DNA of 64,000 bases from Cricetomys ansorgei. Its lineage: Eukaryota > Chordata > Mammalia > Rodentia > Nesomyidae. Below the pieces are notes generated by a model. The model searched no databases, was not told the DNA's origin, and was given only the letters and a program-made list of their open reading frames with translations. Position numbers and translations under genes: made by a program. Position 1 is the stretch's first letter; each line of letters opens with the position of its first letter. The DNA is taken from assembly GCA_026225945.1 (NCBI GenBank), contig JAMJFZ010000029.1, positions 175,618 through 239,617 of the forward strand. The letters run 5' to 3'. This document shows positions 11,576 to 23,245 of the stretch, in pieces.

Positions 11576-11784
11576 AAAAGAAAAAAGTAAAGATCACTCA
11601 ATTAAAACTTTTAAAATATGCCAACAGATTCCTCAAAGGCATTGCATAAGATACATTACTCTTTGCTATTTTCAAATAGCTGTATGCTTCATTCCTCCAT
11701 GAAATAATGCTATGATTTATGGAGTATTCTCTAAAATTCTATAAAGCTGGTGTGTAATACCATCTTGTGGTGAGAAAACTGAAA

Positions 11785-11945
11785 CTTGCTGGGTTTGCTG
11801 GGATGCTCCTTTAATCTTAGCACTCAGTATGCAGAAGCAGTTGGATCTCTTGACAGCTCGAGGCCACCCTTGCCTACATATTGACTTCCAACACTATCAA
11901 GGGTACAAAGAGACACGGTGTCTGATATAAATGAGTAAATAAATA
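11785..11945 (+). mobile_element. B1 SINE, copy A
   Basis: GATGCTCCTTTAATCTTAGC, ACTCAGTATGCAGAAGCAG, GATCTCTTGACAGCTCGAGG and AGAGACACGGTGTCTGATAT followed by an A/T-rich TAAATAAATA tail mark a diverged plus-strand B1. Confidence 0.8.
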
Positions 11946-12109
11946 CATAAATAAAAGAATATATAGAGGAATATAGAGAAGAATAAATAAATAATAAACT
12001 AAATAATGCAATATTTAATTTTTTTTAAAAGAACAAATAGAAAACTGAAGCTGAGAGAGTTTTCACTACTTCAAGCTGTAAAGCTAGCAACAGTATTAAT
12101 TTATGCTTT

Positions 12110-12185
12110 CACTGATAAGGTCTCTATGGAATCCAGGCTGATCATGAACTTCTAGCTGGAAATGAGCTTTCTGCCTCAGACCTGT
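12110..12185 (-). mobile_element. B1-related SINE fragment, copy A
   Basis: Reads as a minus-strand B1 remnant: GTCTCTATGGAATCCAGGC, TGATCATGAACTTCTAGC, TTTCTGCCTCAGACC. The counterpart is at 50745-50820. Confidence 0.55.
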
Positions 12186-12394
12186 AAGTAACTGTACCTG
12201 TATCAAAGGATCAAGCTCAGAAATAATTGGCCACTGGGTCATAACCATACACATGTTCACAAAACCTTAGTTAATTAACTCCCACCTCAGATGTATCTAG
12301 AAATACCTTATCTTATTCAAACCTGTTAATCATTCCTATATCTGTTTCTCTCCTTGTTTATGGCATTTTTACAAAGATTTGTTTGTTTTCATGA

Positions 12395-12490
12395 AAAGCT
12401 CTCATATATCTCAGTCCTTGAACTCCTGGCCCTCCAGTTTCTGCCTCCTAAGTGGTGGGATTTCAGGCAAGTGCCTCCATACAGAGCACT
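12395..12490 (-). mobile_element. B1-related SINE fragment, copy A
   Basis: CCTTGAACTCCTGGCCCTCC, TTTCTGCCTCCTAAGTGG and GGGATTTCAGGCAAGTGCC match the minus strand of the left half of B1. The counterpart is at 51030-51125. Confidence 0.65.
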
Positions 12491-12719
12491 GTTGTGATAA
12501 TATCTGAATCAGAAATCTTTTACTACCTCCTGGAAGGAAGATATTATCTAGTGATTTACAGAAGGTTACCTCCACAAAACCAAAAGTTTGCGAATTTATC
12601 AGATATTAAAGTTTCCTAGTTAACAGGACTTCCCTAAGATCCTAGTGAGTAGCATTTTCTCTTATTTATGTGTTATTAAATATAAAACAAAAACTGGCAT
12701 CTGTTCCCTTGTGTAGTCA

Positions 12720-13524
12720 ATTATACGAAAATCATTCAATGAATTCTTTGACATAAAAAACTGATCATCTCACTAGACAGTGAGAAATATTTTCACTAAA
12801 TCCAACACTTCTTTTTGATAAAATATTTTGAGAGATATGGGATTCAAAGGCCACACTTAAATATACTAAAGGTAATTTACCGCAAGCCTACAGAGAATAT
12901 CAAATTAAAGGGAGACAAACACAAAGCAATTCCTCTAAAATCATTAACAAGGCAAGGTTGTCCCTCTCTGCATACCTACTCAATAGAGTATATGAAGTTC
13001 AAGCTGGAAGGGTAAGACAAAAGAAGGGCAGCAAGGGAATATGTATTGGAAAGTAACAGGGAAACAACACCTCTCACAATACCTACAAATAACATATGGT
13101 ATCTTGGGTGACTCTAACCAACCAGGTTTCATACTTGAATGTCAGAAAAGTTTAAGTCCTTGAAAAGGGAAATTGAAGAAGATTTTAGAAGATAGAAAGA
13201 TATCCCATGCTCCAGGGTTGGTGGGCTTTACATAGTAAAATATACATTTTACCAAAAGCATTTGACAGATTCAGTGCAATCCCTATCAAAATCCCAATAC
13301 AATTCTTTACAGTCCTAATAAAGGCAATACTCACTTTCATATGGAAAATGAAAAAAAAAACAAAAAATTAGAATAACAAAAGTAATCCTGAAAAATAAAA
13401 GAACTTCTGGAGGTACCAACTTCCCGGATGTTAAGATGTATTACAGAACCATAGTAATAAAAGGAGCATGGTATTTACTTAAAAAACAAACATGAGGATC
13501 AATGGAACTGAATCAAGGATACAG
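12720..13524 (+). mobile_element. LINE-1 ORF2 fragment, copy A
   Basis: L1 reverse-transcriptase region and downstream. It runs from about GATCATCTCACTAGACAG through ATCAAATTAAAGGGAGAC, GGCAAGGTTGTCCC, CTTTACATAGTAAAATATAC, CAATCCCTATCAAAATCCC, TTCATATGGAAAATG and GGAACTGAATCAAGGATAC. The catalytic FADD segment is missing, apparently deleted between 13045 and 13060, and the frame is broken. Its right edge abuts M module 4 directly. Confidence 0.93.
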
Positions 13525-15715
13525 AATGTCATGCGCTAATTTCTCCTTTTATCCTTAAGGAGGATGCATATGTCCATGTCACTACAACTCCTTTATGAGT
13601 GATAGGGATATAGCTCTGGAGCAGAAATATTGTTTCTCAAGTCAGGATCCCTGAACTCCACCTGCAGCCAAGCTAAAAGATATCCTAATTTCTGACAAAA
13701 AATTAATTAAATGAGGACAAAGAAGAAAAAGTCAGAGAGAATAGGAGACAGACAATGATTACCAAGGAGGGATTGAGGATGGTAGGGAGGGAGTAAAATG
13801 GATAAAACACACAGGACCATAAAGGCTGTGTTGCCCAGGCAAACTGGGCATAGACTTGAAGTGATGATGTTCAGCTTGTGTGGTTCTTGGATGTAAAGTT
13901 TGTGGGCTACTGATAAGCATAATCCAAAACCTAGTGCAATTGTGGGTGGCCTAGTGAATAATGGCATGTATATTATGTTCCCCTTTTTCAACCCAGATTC
14001 ATTCACAGATACAAAGTCCTTTGCAAAGAAATACTCACAATCCTGACATGGCAGCCTCAAGACATGGGAGGCTATGCTTCCTGCTAGGTGTAAGCCAAAC
14101 CATGTTGTGCTTGGCCTGCTGTGTGGCAGGCCCACCTGGAGCCTGCTTTTCCCGACAGCTCTCCTGGGCCAACAGATTAGCAGGAGATCGGAGATAGTAC
14201 TGTCTAGCAAGGAAAGTGCTGGGTATGTCCACTGAAAAACAGGGACCAGCTGGCAGACCTGCAAAAACAATTTCAATTGATGACAGTAGTGCACCAAGCA
14301 TGTCAACTACCTTGCGCCCTGGGACAACTCTGTATGGAATTTCCTGAGCAAAACATGACAAAACAACAAAACAAAAACAAAAATCAAAAAACAGAAAACT
14401 TAAAAATGACTATAGAATCCAAGTTGGCAGCTTACCTTACAGGCCAGGCACGGAGAGAGATGACTCTCTAATTGCAGTCCACTACAGGGGATTCCAGAAG
14501 GGTCGTATCAACATGCCAGTAGGTAAGAGGATTCAGGGCAGGGGTGCAGGTACAGGTGGTAATGGGTGATAATTTCAGGACCTGTGGGTCACAGAACAAG
14601 CTGGCTTCTCAATTTCTCTACTCTGAGATACTCCATTCAATTCAGGGAATCTGAGGACACAGAAGTTGTTGTATAGGTCCTAAGGAATGCTGCAGAAAAC
14701 CCATGGCAATCTGTACCACAGAGTAGCATTCTTAGAAACAAACAATAAAAGGATCTGGGGATCAAAGGACTGGACATTGCCATTTTGTGGTACATCAGCA
14801 CATTTTGACTTGGACCTCCCCAGAGATCCTGGTGAATTCTACTTGACTCTGCCCATCTGGAAAACCACTAAGGCTGTCAGGCAAGAATTGGGTGTGCTAA
14901 CACTCACTGAACCTGCTGATATCCAAGCTTTGAGATCAAAGAGGCCTGGCAAGACAGCCTCAGGCTAAAGCTGGTCTGTAGGGAATCTAGGTGGTGGTGT
15001 CACAGATATCTGGTCACACAGGAAGTTGAGCAGATACAACACCAAAGACAACCTCCCATCTCAGTGGGGCTCTAGACTCAGAACTGCTTTCCCTCCTGGT
15101 AAAAGCCTTTCAGTAGAGAAAGGGCAAAGTTCAAGGCTAGCAGGTGTACCTGTGAGGTCTCCAATTGATTAGGTCTGAGCCCTAAGTCTGATGGAAGTTG
15201 AGAAATAGCCAAAAACCTCAAATCTACATGCCCATGGATCCAGACTGGATCCTTTAGGTAGCATTCTGTCTGGGTTCAGGTGAATTCTGCCATGCTTCAA
15301 CCACAACATGGGCTATAAAGGTCTAGGACCCAATTTCACCTGAAGAGACAGGCTGCCTAGGATCCTGTTTTGTGGAGGACAGGTCTAAAGGGGAAACATT
15401 ACATGTCACCTGACACATTGCCTTCCAAACAGTGGGCTTGCATTCCGACCCTATCAGTCTCCTAGGCCTTGCCAGGCAACCATTATGAGCTATCACCACA
15501 TCTGTCACAACCTGTTAACCTCTCCCCAGGAGATTACACAGACCCAACTAAACCAAGAAGCACCCTTCATTCTACCTAATGAACATACGCCAAAACTCAA
15601 AGCAGCTGTGTGTACCTGTGAGGGTTCCAGGTACTCAGATCTGAGCCCTGAGTCTAATGGGAATTAAGAAAGGCCACCTAAACCTCAAATCTTCTTGCCA
15701 ATGGATTTAAGCGCA
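13525..15715. repeat. M module 4, copy A
   Basis: Starts abruptly after an L1 fragment at the GAATGTCATGCGCTAATTTC landmark, equivalent to about 5026 in module 2. It passes through the block at 13668-13860 and GGGAGGCTATGCTTCC at 14067, then through the module-start landmark (ATGACTCTCTAATTGCAG, 14460) into a second cycle. It ends with two exon-like blocks (15145 and 15605), as in module 3. Homology stops near GGATTTAAGCGCAGGCTGG. Confidence 0.78.
15145..15385 (-). other. Exon-like conserved block, module 4
   Basis: Same arrangement on the minus strand, with the GTACACC donor-like edge near 15151. The module 1 frame carries two stops here (SGSMGM*I*GFWLFLNFHQT), so this copy cannot encode the same peptide. 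A second partial copy lies at 15605-15715. Confidence 0.35.
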
Positions 15716-16650
15716 GGCTGGATTTAAGTGTTTCTTATTAATCAAGCAAAATAAAAACTTAAATTTTGTAGGGAAATATAAATCAGAATTTCATCAATAC
15801 ACATGTTTATAGATCATACTGAATACTATTTGCAAATATACAGTTAATATCATTTGATGAATTCATAAAGACTATCTCTGTTTTTCACCCCTCAAGAAGT
15901 ACCTAAAGTAATTCTTCCTAAAATAATAAAAAATAAAAATCCCACATAAGGCAGAAATCAATGATCCAAGATGCAATTAGTAAATACCACTCGTTTATAT
16001 ATACCCTAGTAATAAAAATCATATGGTTTGTAATAAATAAACAATAAATTTGTTAAAATGACTAACTGAGTTTACATTTTATTGTCTTGTTTAAATAACA
16101 TTCTATACCCTTGTGAAACTGAAAGAACACCCAAAAATATACAAATTAGCTTTAGCATCACTGTTGACTTCAAGAAACTTTTTTTTAATATCTTCAAATT
16201 AGTAATTTCTCTAAAAAAAGTAACAAGAAGTGAAATCTGCTAGGAATCCGGAGAAGACAGCCTACTGGTGAAAGTAAGACATTCTTGCACCAGGCGTGAG
16301 GTATTCCTGGATGAAATCTATTTTACTCAATAGAACTATTTTTTGCAACCAATTTTATGACTTTACTTAAAAAAAAAAAAACAAAAAAACAGTGGTAATA
16401 AAATCCACATTTACGACATAGATGAGAAAACAATATTCACACTGACAGAAAACCACATGGATTCTGTTCAACAGACCCTCACATTTTAAAAGTAAATTAG
16501 TCTTGTACTGACAAACTAGCTGACACCTGAGCTTACCTATGTATTTTATGGGCTGTGAAAACTGGCATGGATTTCATCAACACTCTACTAGACTACATTT
16601 TTCCCTCAATACGTTCATCCAATCCTTTATTCAAGCAAGCCATTCACTAA
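15716..16650. other. AT-rich interval, no gene seen (copy A)
   Basis: Strongly AT-rich with many AATAAA-like runs and a poly-A tract at 16369-16391 (A13-C-A7-C). I see no repeat family I can name. The counterpart is 54346-55280. Confidence 0.55.
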
Positions 16651-16925
16651 ATGCTCCTTGTGTGCGGCTTTGCTAGAAAGACAGACAGCGGGGCGAGGGA
16701 AATGAATAATACAGGAGTTTCCCTCCAAAGGAAAGGAAAAGGTATTTTAAGGTCTGCTCAAAGGAAACGGGAATTTTATCTTCCAGGCTTGCCCCTGCCC
16801 ATGCAGTACGGCCCTGGGACACCCCCTCCCAACCATTGACCCCTTGGCCTGCGGGTGCCCATGCCACTGTGTTGCTGTATATATTTTGATGTGCTCCAAG
16901 TTCTCACAGGGAGAAGGGTAAGTAA
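16651..16925 (+). other. Short GC-richer segment with donor-like end (unidentified)
   Basis: A C-rich stretch (CTTGCCCCTGCCCATGCAG, then GACACCCCCTCCCAACC) ends in AGAAGG/GTAAGTAA, a strong donor-like sequence. In copy A the 62-codon frame ends at TGA (16837). In copy B (55281-55568) the same codon is TGC and the frame runs to 95 codons. It could be a remnant exon. I do not recognise the peptide. Confidence 0.25.
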
Positions 16926-17349
16926 TTCATTTCACTGAACAGATGCTGTTCACACAGTTGCCAATATCAGGCAATATTCTCAGACACAAGAATAGACAAT
17001 TTTACTGATTAAAGAATATACTTAATTCTGTGATCACTGCATGATAACCAGATTTATTCTGGGCTCCTGAGGATGTTTGTGACTGCATGAGAATGCGCCA
17101 TAGACCAATCATCACTCCTTGTTCTAAAATAAGAGGACAAGTAATAGATGTACTATCCTACATCAACTACATACACAATTCCATTTGCCATGTCTTCTGT
17201 ATATTTTGTGGCATGGCTTTGTCTATAGGGGAAATACACAGTATGCATGGTCACTTGCCATTTCATGGACATTTTTACCTCCATTCACTACCATTGATTA
17301 CAATTAACTAATGATTTTATATGAACAGTAATAAGAATAGAAAATTACA

Positions 17350-18650
17350 CTAATAAGAGCACATGCCTGTGATCATTAACCACTGTATAACCTGTGTCAT
17401 AATAGGCTCCATTCAGAGTTGTGATTGTATGAGGCTTCTACTATATAACAATCTTTGTTTCTTGTTTAAATTTTAAGGGGGATAAGTAGGAGAGGTTCTG
17501 ATCTACATCTACAACATACATAGCATATTCCCTCTCCCTCACCTTCTGAGGCTTGTGTTCCAATCTACATGAAGAACAAGTTATGAATGCTCCCTGGTAA
17601 TTTGGGAGCTTCCTGAACCCCAGTTTCAATTATACATTACACAATTTGGTCCTTTGGTACACATTCTTCCTCCTGTAATTAGGGAGCAACTTGCCAAGGA
17701 GGAACACATGACCTAAAAAGTGATGTTTCAAGGGATTTCTTGCTCTGGATCCTGGAATTCTTCCTGAGGAACATGACTAAGATGGAGTTAAGTAACATCA
17801 GATTAAAATTGAATCAACTATTTCAGGCATCATATTTCCTAGGTAAGCCACAAAAAAGAAAGTGTTCCTATTTCATTGGTTTTGAAGCTCCTTGCTATCC
17901 CTGCATGGAGGTACCTGTTCTGTAATTTTCACCATGAATAATAACACATCATTCTACTTTTGGATAATGCACATCTTTTAGCTGTACATGATGTCTAGTC
18001 TGCAAATCAAGGTACAGTGCTCCTAACTCCTTGTGGTAGTAATATACATGAGTTTCTCTTTCAAAAACAATGTCTGACAGGTAGGTGAATGAAGTGTTAA
18101 AATTACAACTCTCCTAATGGAAAACATTTAAAAATGCAAAAAAGGAAAAAAGAAAGAAAAAAGGAAATAAAGAAGGAATACAAGCAAATGAAAGACGAGG
18201 AAGAAATAAACGTAAGAGGGAGTGAAAAATTAATGATAATGGGAAATCGTTAAGGAGGCATGGATATAGGAAAGAGGAATGAAATAAGAATGTATGATGA
18301 AAAGAAGGACTGATGATTGGAAATGTTGGATTATGTATTTTGTGGTGTATATTCCAAGAAATGTGCTTTCAGAGAGTGTAGAGATCAGAGAAAGCAGCTT
18401 GGAACAGTGATTGGGCGCTGTGTCAAATTTGGATCCCTTCAGTTTTCTGTTAGGAAGACAAGAAAGGACCCCAGGCATGTCCACCCTTTGCAAAGCCCTA
18501 TATGCACTCCTGGGTGATTCCTGTTTTGCTTCCCTGCTAAACAAAACCACAAAGGACACTAGGAACTGTAAATTTTATCCTAGCTAGGACAAGAATTCTA
18601 GAGTTTTTCATGCCTCAGGAGACAGCACTGGTTAACGGAGTCAAAAGAGC
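17350..18650. repeat. N module, first copy (copy A)
   Basis: Aligns at low identity with 19845-21330. Shared pieces are CTGTGTCAT with CAGAGTTGTGA, TGAGGCTT, CTGAACC, TTCCTAGGTAAG (17840), CTCCTTGCTATCCCTGCATG and the block GAAAGCAGCTTGGAACAGTG through CTGTTTTCTGTTAGGAAGAC, then CACTCCTGGGTGATTCCTG (18505). A purine-rich AAAG/AGGAA stretch lies at 18130-18210. No intact frame is seen. Confidence 0.7.
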
Positions 18651-19189
18651 ATAAATCCCCAAGGATATAATGGACCATTGCCATGTTGTTAGAGGAAGCA
18701 GACCGCCTTCATCTCAAGGAATGAAAAGAAATCGAAAAGAAAGCAGTGTGTGCTTCACCAACACAATTTGTGATTTATGGCAATATTTCACCAGGAATAT
18801 CCTGTTGCTTTTCACCTATGAATATTTATCCTAGGAATGTAAAAGGAGCAAAAGAAATACTACATCTCAAAAGCTCCATGCCTGTTGTTGTGACCCATGA
18901 GATTTGACCCAAAGCATGTCATTGTGTTGCTAGGTACAATTATGATCTCATACTCTATCACCATCAAATACAGGTCCCGCATGCCACAGGGACCCCACCC
19001 ACTTATGACCCATCAATTTATACTTACTCACATTTTCCAAAGTGCACAAGGACTGTCTAGGAGTGGTAGCTTCTTTGACATTTACTACCACACAATTTAC
19101 CTACTATGCATATAATAATGCACACATTTAAGTGAAAGAATTGAGTTGCCATATGCAATAGATATTTAGGCACTTATCTATAATTCAGG

Positions 19190-19760
19190 TTCTCCTCTTC
19201 TCACTCCGCAATACTGGAGACCAACACCACTCTTGTGCTTCTGCCTTACTCACCCTCTTTCAACTCAAATGAAAACAATATCAACTCATTCTGCCTTATT
19301 TGTATGATGTGAAACACATGAACATGGTGCAAATCTGTAGAAAAAATAAGTGTTTGAATTCTATTTCCAGCAAAAGACATAGATACATTTACACAGTCAC
19401 ATGTATACACACCCACAACCACACATGATACATAAAATGACATCCAAGCTCACAAGAACAAATGCACCCTGTACCTTGCAATATTTAAGAAGGACAGATA
19501 TTTATAAATGGATTCCTTGATATTGTACTTACCATGTGGGAAGTACATTTCATATCTAAAACACCTAACTACTGAGACTTTAGAGTCTACTCCTCATTAT
19601 TGTGATAGATGGTGATATTCAGAGCAAAAGACCACTTTCTCTTCATGTAGGAGACATACTATTGATCCAACCATAATCCGAGGAACCCACTTGACAAAAG
19701 ATATTGCTGAATGTTAACTTGCTCTGCATTCTCACCTGGAGCAGGCTAAGTAATTTAATT
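19190..19760. repeat. Inter-N segment, related to 29510-30500
   Basis: AATACTGGAGACCAACACC, CTTGTGCTTCTGCCTTACTC, ACATAAAATGACATCCAAGC and ACCTGGAGCAGGCTA have ordered equivalents at 29560, 29577, 30122 and 30460. This shows that the later region is another member of the same old family. The counterpart is 57795-58360. Confidence 0.6.
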
Positions 19761-19844
19761 GACTGATTCACTGCTGTCCATGTGGTTAACTACTAACATT
19801 CTAATATGTTTAGTCATAAAAGTAGACACCGAGTATCAAGGGAA

Positions 19845-21330
19845 CATGCCTCTTTTCTGTGATCCTCCCAATATCCCCTGTGTCATCCTGTACACCTATA
19901 CAGAGTTGTGAGTATACTGTTCAACCATTGTTCAAAATTTGTTCCTTTATATAATATTAATTAGAAGTAAAAGATATGTTCTTGTTTATCTCACCAAAAA
20001 GCATAAGACATTTTATCATGGCTACTGAAACTTTTGAGGCTTCCATTCTTCTCATGTGGAAAACCCAGAATTCATGCCCCTTATTTTCAAGTGATTTCTG
20101 AACCTCAGACTTTTTTACACATTTATACACAGCACATGCTACCCATTCTCCACCTACAATCAGGAAATAACTTGCTTAGCAGGGAAGCATGTGACATGGA
20201 AAAAAAAAATGACTAGAAGGCTATTTGCATCTCTGATCACTTCATTTCCCTGGGAATTCTGACCAAGGTACAATAAAGTGAATCCATATTAAAAATGAAT
20301 CAGCTATAATTAGAGGCATGATTCCTAGGTAAGTCACACAGGCAGTAATAATATTCACACAAAAATACTTCCTCATCGCTGGTTTTAAGCTCCATTGTAT
20401 ACCTGCATTGAGGTATCTGCTTCTCCTCACTTTCACCAATGAGGAAAGGCACATAACTTTCCTTATTGATGCTAAACATTTCCTTGCTTTCATAGATGCA
20501 AATTCTACATACCAAGCTACAGTGCACCCACACCCTTATGTTAGTTGTGGTTTCTTGCATGAACGTTGTCTGACACATATTTGGTCATATTTGGTCTATC
20601 ATTAAATTATGAAGAGGAAATGAATGAGCAAGTAGTGAACACGGGTGTTTTTGTATGATCAGAAAAGGGGGTGTACATGTTAGTGTACTATATTGTCAAA
20701 AATGATATTGGATAACACTATTATTTCTCTTGCCTGTGGACGACTATTTCTTCAAGCCATTAATATTTCTTACTTTCTGTAGATCTAGATTTAAGGATTG
20801 TAGCTTCCTTCTGTTTCATTTTGTATATCTATTGTAAGGATTTTCCTGCTCAGGATTAGGCAGTCATTCATGTAAACCTTTATCTGAGTGGATAGAAGAA
20901 GCAGGGTATTTATGAAGTTTTGGAGGAAACAAAGAGAAGTGCGAATAATATTAGTAATATAATCACAAAATATAAAAGTGGAAACAAATTTTGAGTGAGA
21001 GGAGTGTATGTGCCTAATTTCAAAGACAAAGTCCCCAATAAGGACAAGTAGTGTCCCATGTAAAGAGTAATGTGTGCCTATGGAGAGCAGAGAATGCAAG
21101 TTGGGACAGTGAGAGGGGCTGTTCAAATTTGGGATAACTCTGTTTTCTGCTAGAAAGACTGTAAAGAAGACCAAGCAAGTTACTCACTTTCCCAAGCCCC
21201 AAAATTGGACTGCTATGTGACTACTGTTTTGTACTCCTGGGTTAAACATTTTTTTTCTCTCTATGAGGGCAAGAACTCTAGAATTCCACATGCCTCAAGG
21301 AAACTGTACTGTACTGTCCTGGTCACCATC
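19845..21330. repeat. N module, second copy (copy A)
   Basis: Diverged partner of 17350-18650, displaced by 2.5-2.7 kb. It has TTCCTAGGTAAGTCAC (20325), CTCCATTGTATACCTGCATTG, CAAGTTGGGACAGTG, TTCTGCTAGAAAGACTG and GTACTCCTGGGTTAAAC (21232) in matching order. Small internal gaps break every frame. Confidence 0.7.
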
Positions 21331-21639
21331 TGGCAAGTGATGTTTTTCCCATCTTGTATAAGTAAGATGATCTTAGGTTGAAGATTGAATAGGGTCTCAT
21401 TTCTAAGAATTAGAGAGACACACTGTCTAGTAAAAATTGTCCAATGTCAATCCTAAGGTATCACACATTAGGAAAGATGAACAGAAATCCAGATGTAGGT
21501 GAACGAGGGAGCAGAATCCTGAGGAATAAAGTCATTTACACTATTCCCAAAGGTACAGTTAAAACCTCTAAGCATGAAATAACAAAATCCTGAATTGTAT
21601 ATGGAACAGTACCCTCAGCTGTAGCTCTTGGCCATAGTT

Positions 21640-22070
21640 TCAAGTGTGAAATAGCAAACCAATCAGACTTCATGGGTGGTATTTACACAGTGAATCCAGG
21701 TTCCTAAAAGAACATCAAATAGTATAATTTTCAAAGATGCTATAGCAGTGAAAAAACTCCTATTTCATCACCCAAGATCTAGTCTGTGAAATAACTTTAG
21801 CTTGTGAGAGCTGGTACACAGTGTAAAACTCACTCTGCTCTGGATGACTCTGAGGCCATCAGATTTCTATTCATTGTTGAAATCCTTATAAGAGAAGACA
21901 TTTACCACCACAACTCTTTGATCACCTTATCTACTGCATGTGGTATCAGTGAACAGTGCCTTGGGTTCTAGTGACAACTGAAGTCTAGCTTCCATGACTT
22001 GGGTCATGGTTTTGCTGGAAACGTCATAACCAATGTATGCAAAAATAGAGGCTGCTACAAGTTATTTTTT
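21640..22070. repeat. N-family segment related to 28840-29180
   Basis: GTGAATCCAGG, AGATCTAGTCTGTGAAATAAC, GTGTAAAACTCACTCTG and TTGGGTTCTAGTGACAACTG match GTGAATTCAGG, GGATCTAATTTAAGAAATAGC, ATATAAAACTCACCCTG and TTGGGTTCTACTGCCACCTC. On the minus strand both code for an alignable peptide ending in LEPK or VEPK (see findings). The counterpart is 60170-60585. Confidence 0.6.
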
Positions 22071-22984
22071 GGGGGATTGTAAAATATACAATGAAAACAT
22101 TTCATCTGAAAAGCTCCCTGAGGACACAGTATAATCATTTAATGACCACTAATACAAAATAAGAGAAAGAAGTTTGAGTGGGAATGAATGTGTACACTAA
22201 ACTCTATAACCACAAGCCACAATAATTATGGCAATTTTTTGTCTCCCACTAGTAAGTTTTGAGATGGCTTGAGCTTTGGAATTTGAATGGGGCTTTGTCA
22301 ATGAGGTATCTGTTTTCTTCTTGGGATATTGAAAGAAACTGTAAGAGTGAAAAGTTGATGTTTTAAATTTTAGTTACTATGCCAAAAAACCTTTAAAAGA
22401 AAAAACATTTTACCTCCTGGAATGCTAGCTGGGGCTGTACAGCTGATAGAGTCTTGTATCTCCCTCATTAGAGGATATAACCTCTTGGATTATTGGGTAG
22501 GGAGTGACTAGATCCCAAGTTGACCCTACTGCACAGGATGTGGTTCATGCACCAGATCTGCCTGTGCACTTGTAGGTTGAAATAACCTACACAGGGAGTC
22601 CATCAAGGTAGATGCTTGTAACTGATTGGACCTGGTGAGAAGCGCATAGTGTTAATGTTTCTAACCTTCTAAATTATATGATTCGAGGCTATATGATTGG
22701 GGCATTTCTGTGAGAGTTACATAGGTGGACTATGAGTATCTCAGCATTGTGCCTGTCAGAGTCCATCTTCCTGGCCCAGTATTTAGTTAATATAATTAAA
22801 ACTTGCTTGCTTGAAATTTGGCTCAATTGTGATAGTCTTATTTTCAACTGGATTTGGGATTTACAGAAACCATAACAATTTTTTCCCTTTTCCCAAGCCC
22901 ATAATGTATACTCTTGGGTATAGACTCCCATCTGCTCTCTTCCTTCAGTGGTATGGCTACAGGGGTGTTTGTCTCACATTTGTT

Positions 22985-23245
22985 ATTGGCTTCCTGAAAG
23001 TCAGGATGCCCATTCCCATTAGGGATACTGTTACCACCTCAGAACTGTGAAAGCGTATGTCGTTCCTGACTTCCCAAATGTCAGGATTCCTTGCCATTGG
23101 GAACATCTTCTCCACCTCAGAACTGTGTGGTCCCTGGGCTTTCAACAGCCAGGAAACTTCCTTTTAGAGCTCTAAACACTTCCATTGGGGACACTATTCT
23201 CATCTGAGAGCTGTGGAGATTTTCTGCTCCTGAGTGCTAGGCCAC
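22985..23245. repeat. Short tandem satellite (~75-90 bp unit), copy A
   Basis: Three to four diverged repeats built on CACCTCAGAACTGTG, a TTTCC-type linker, GTCAGGAT and CCATTGGGGA-like pieces. Anchors lie at 23037, 23115 and 23202. The related array is at 27885-28095. Confidence 0.7.

Noticed and set aside
14356..14400. Possible SINE tail or origin-like A-rich tract (ACAAAAC repeats)
   Set aside because: Only simple A-rich sequence within M module 4, with no SINE body upstream.
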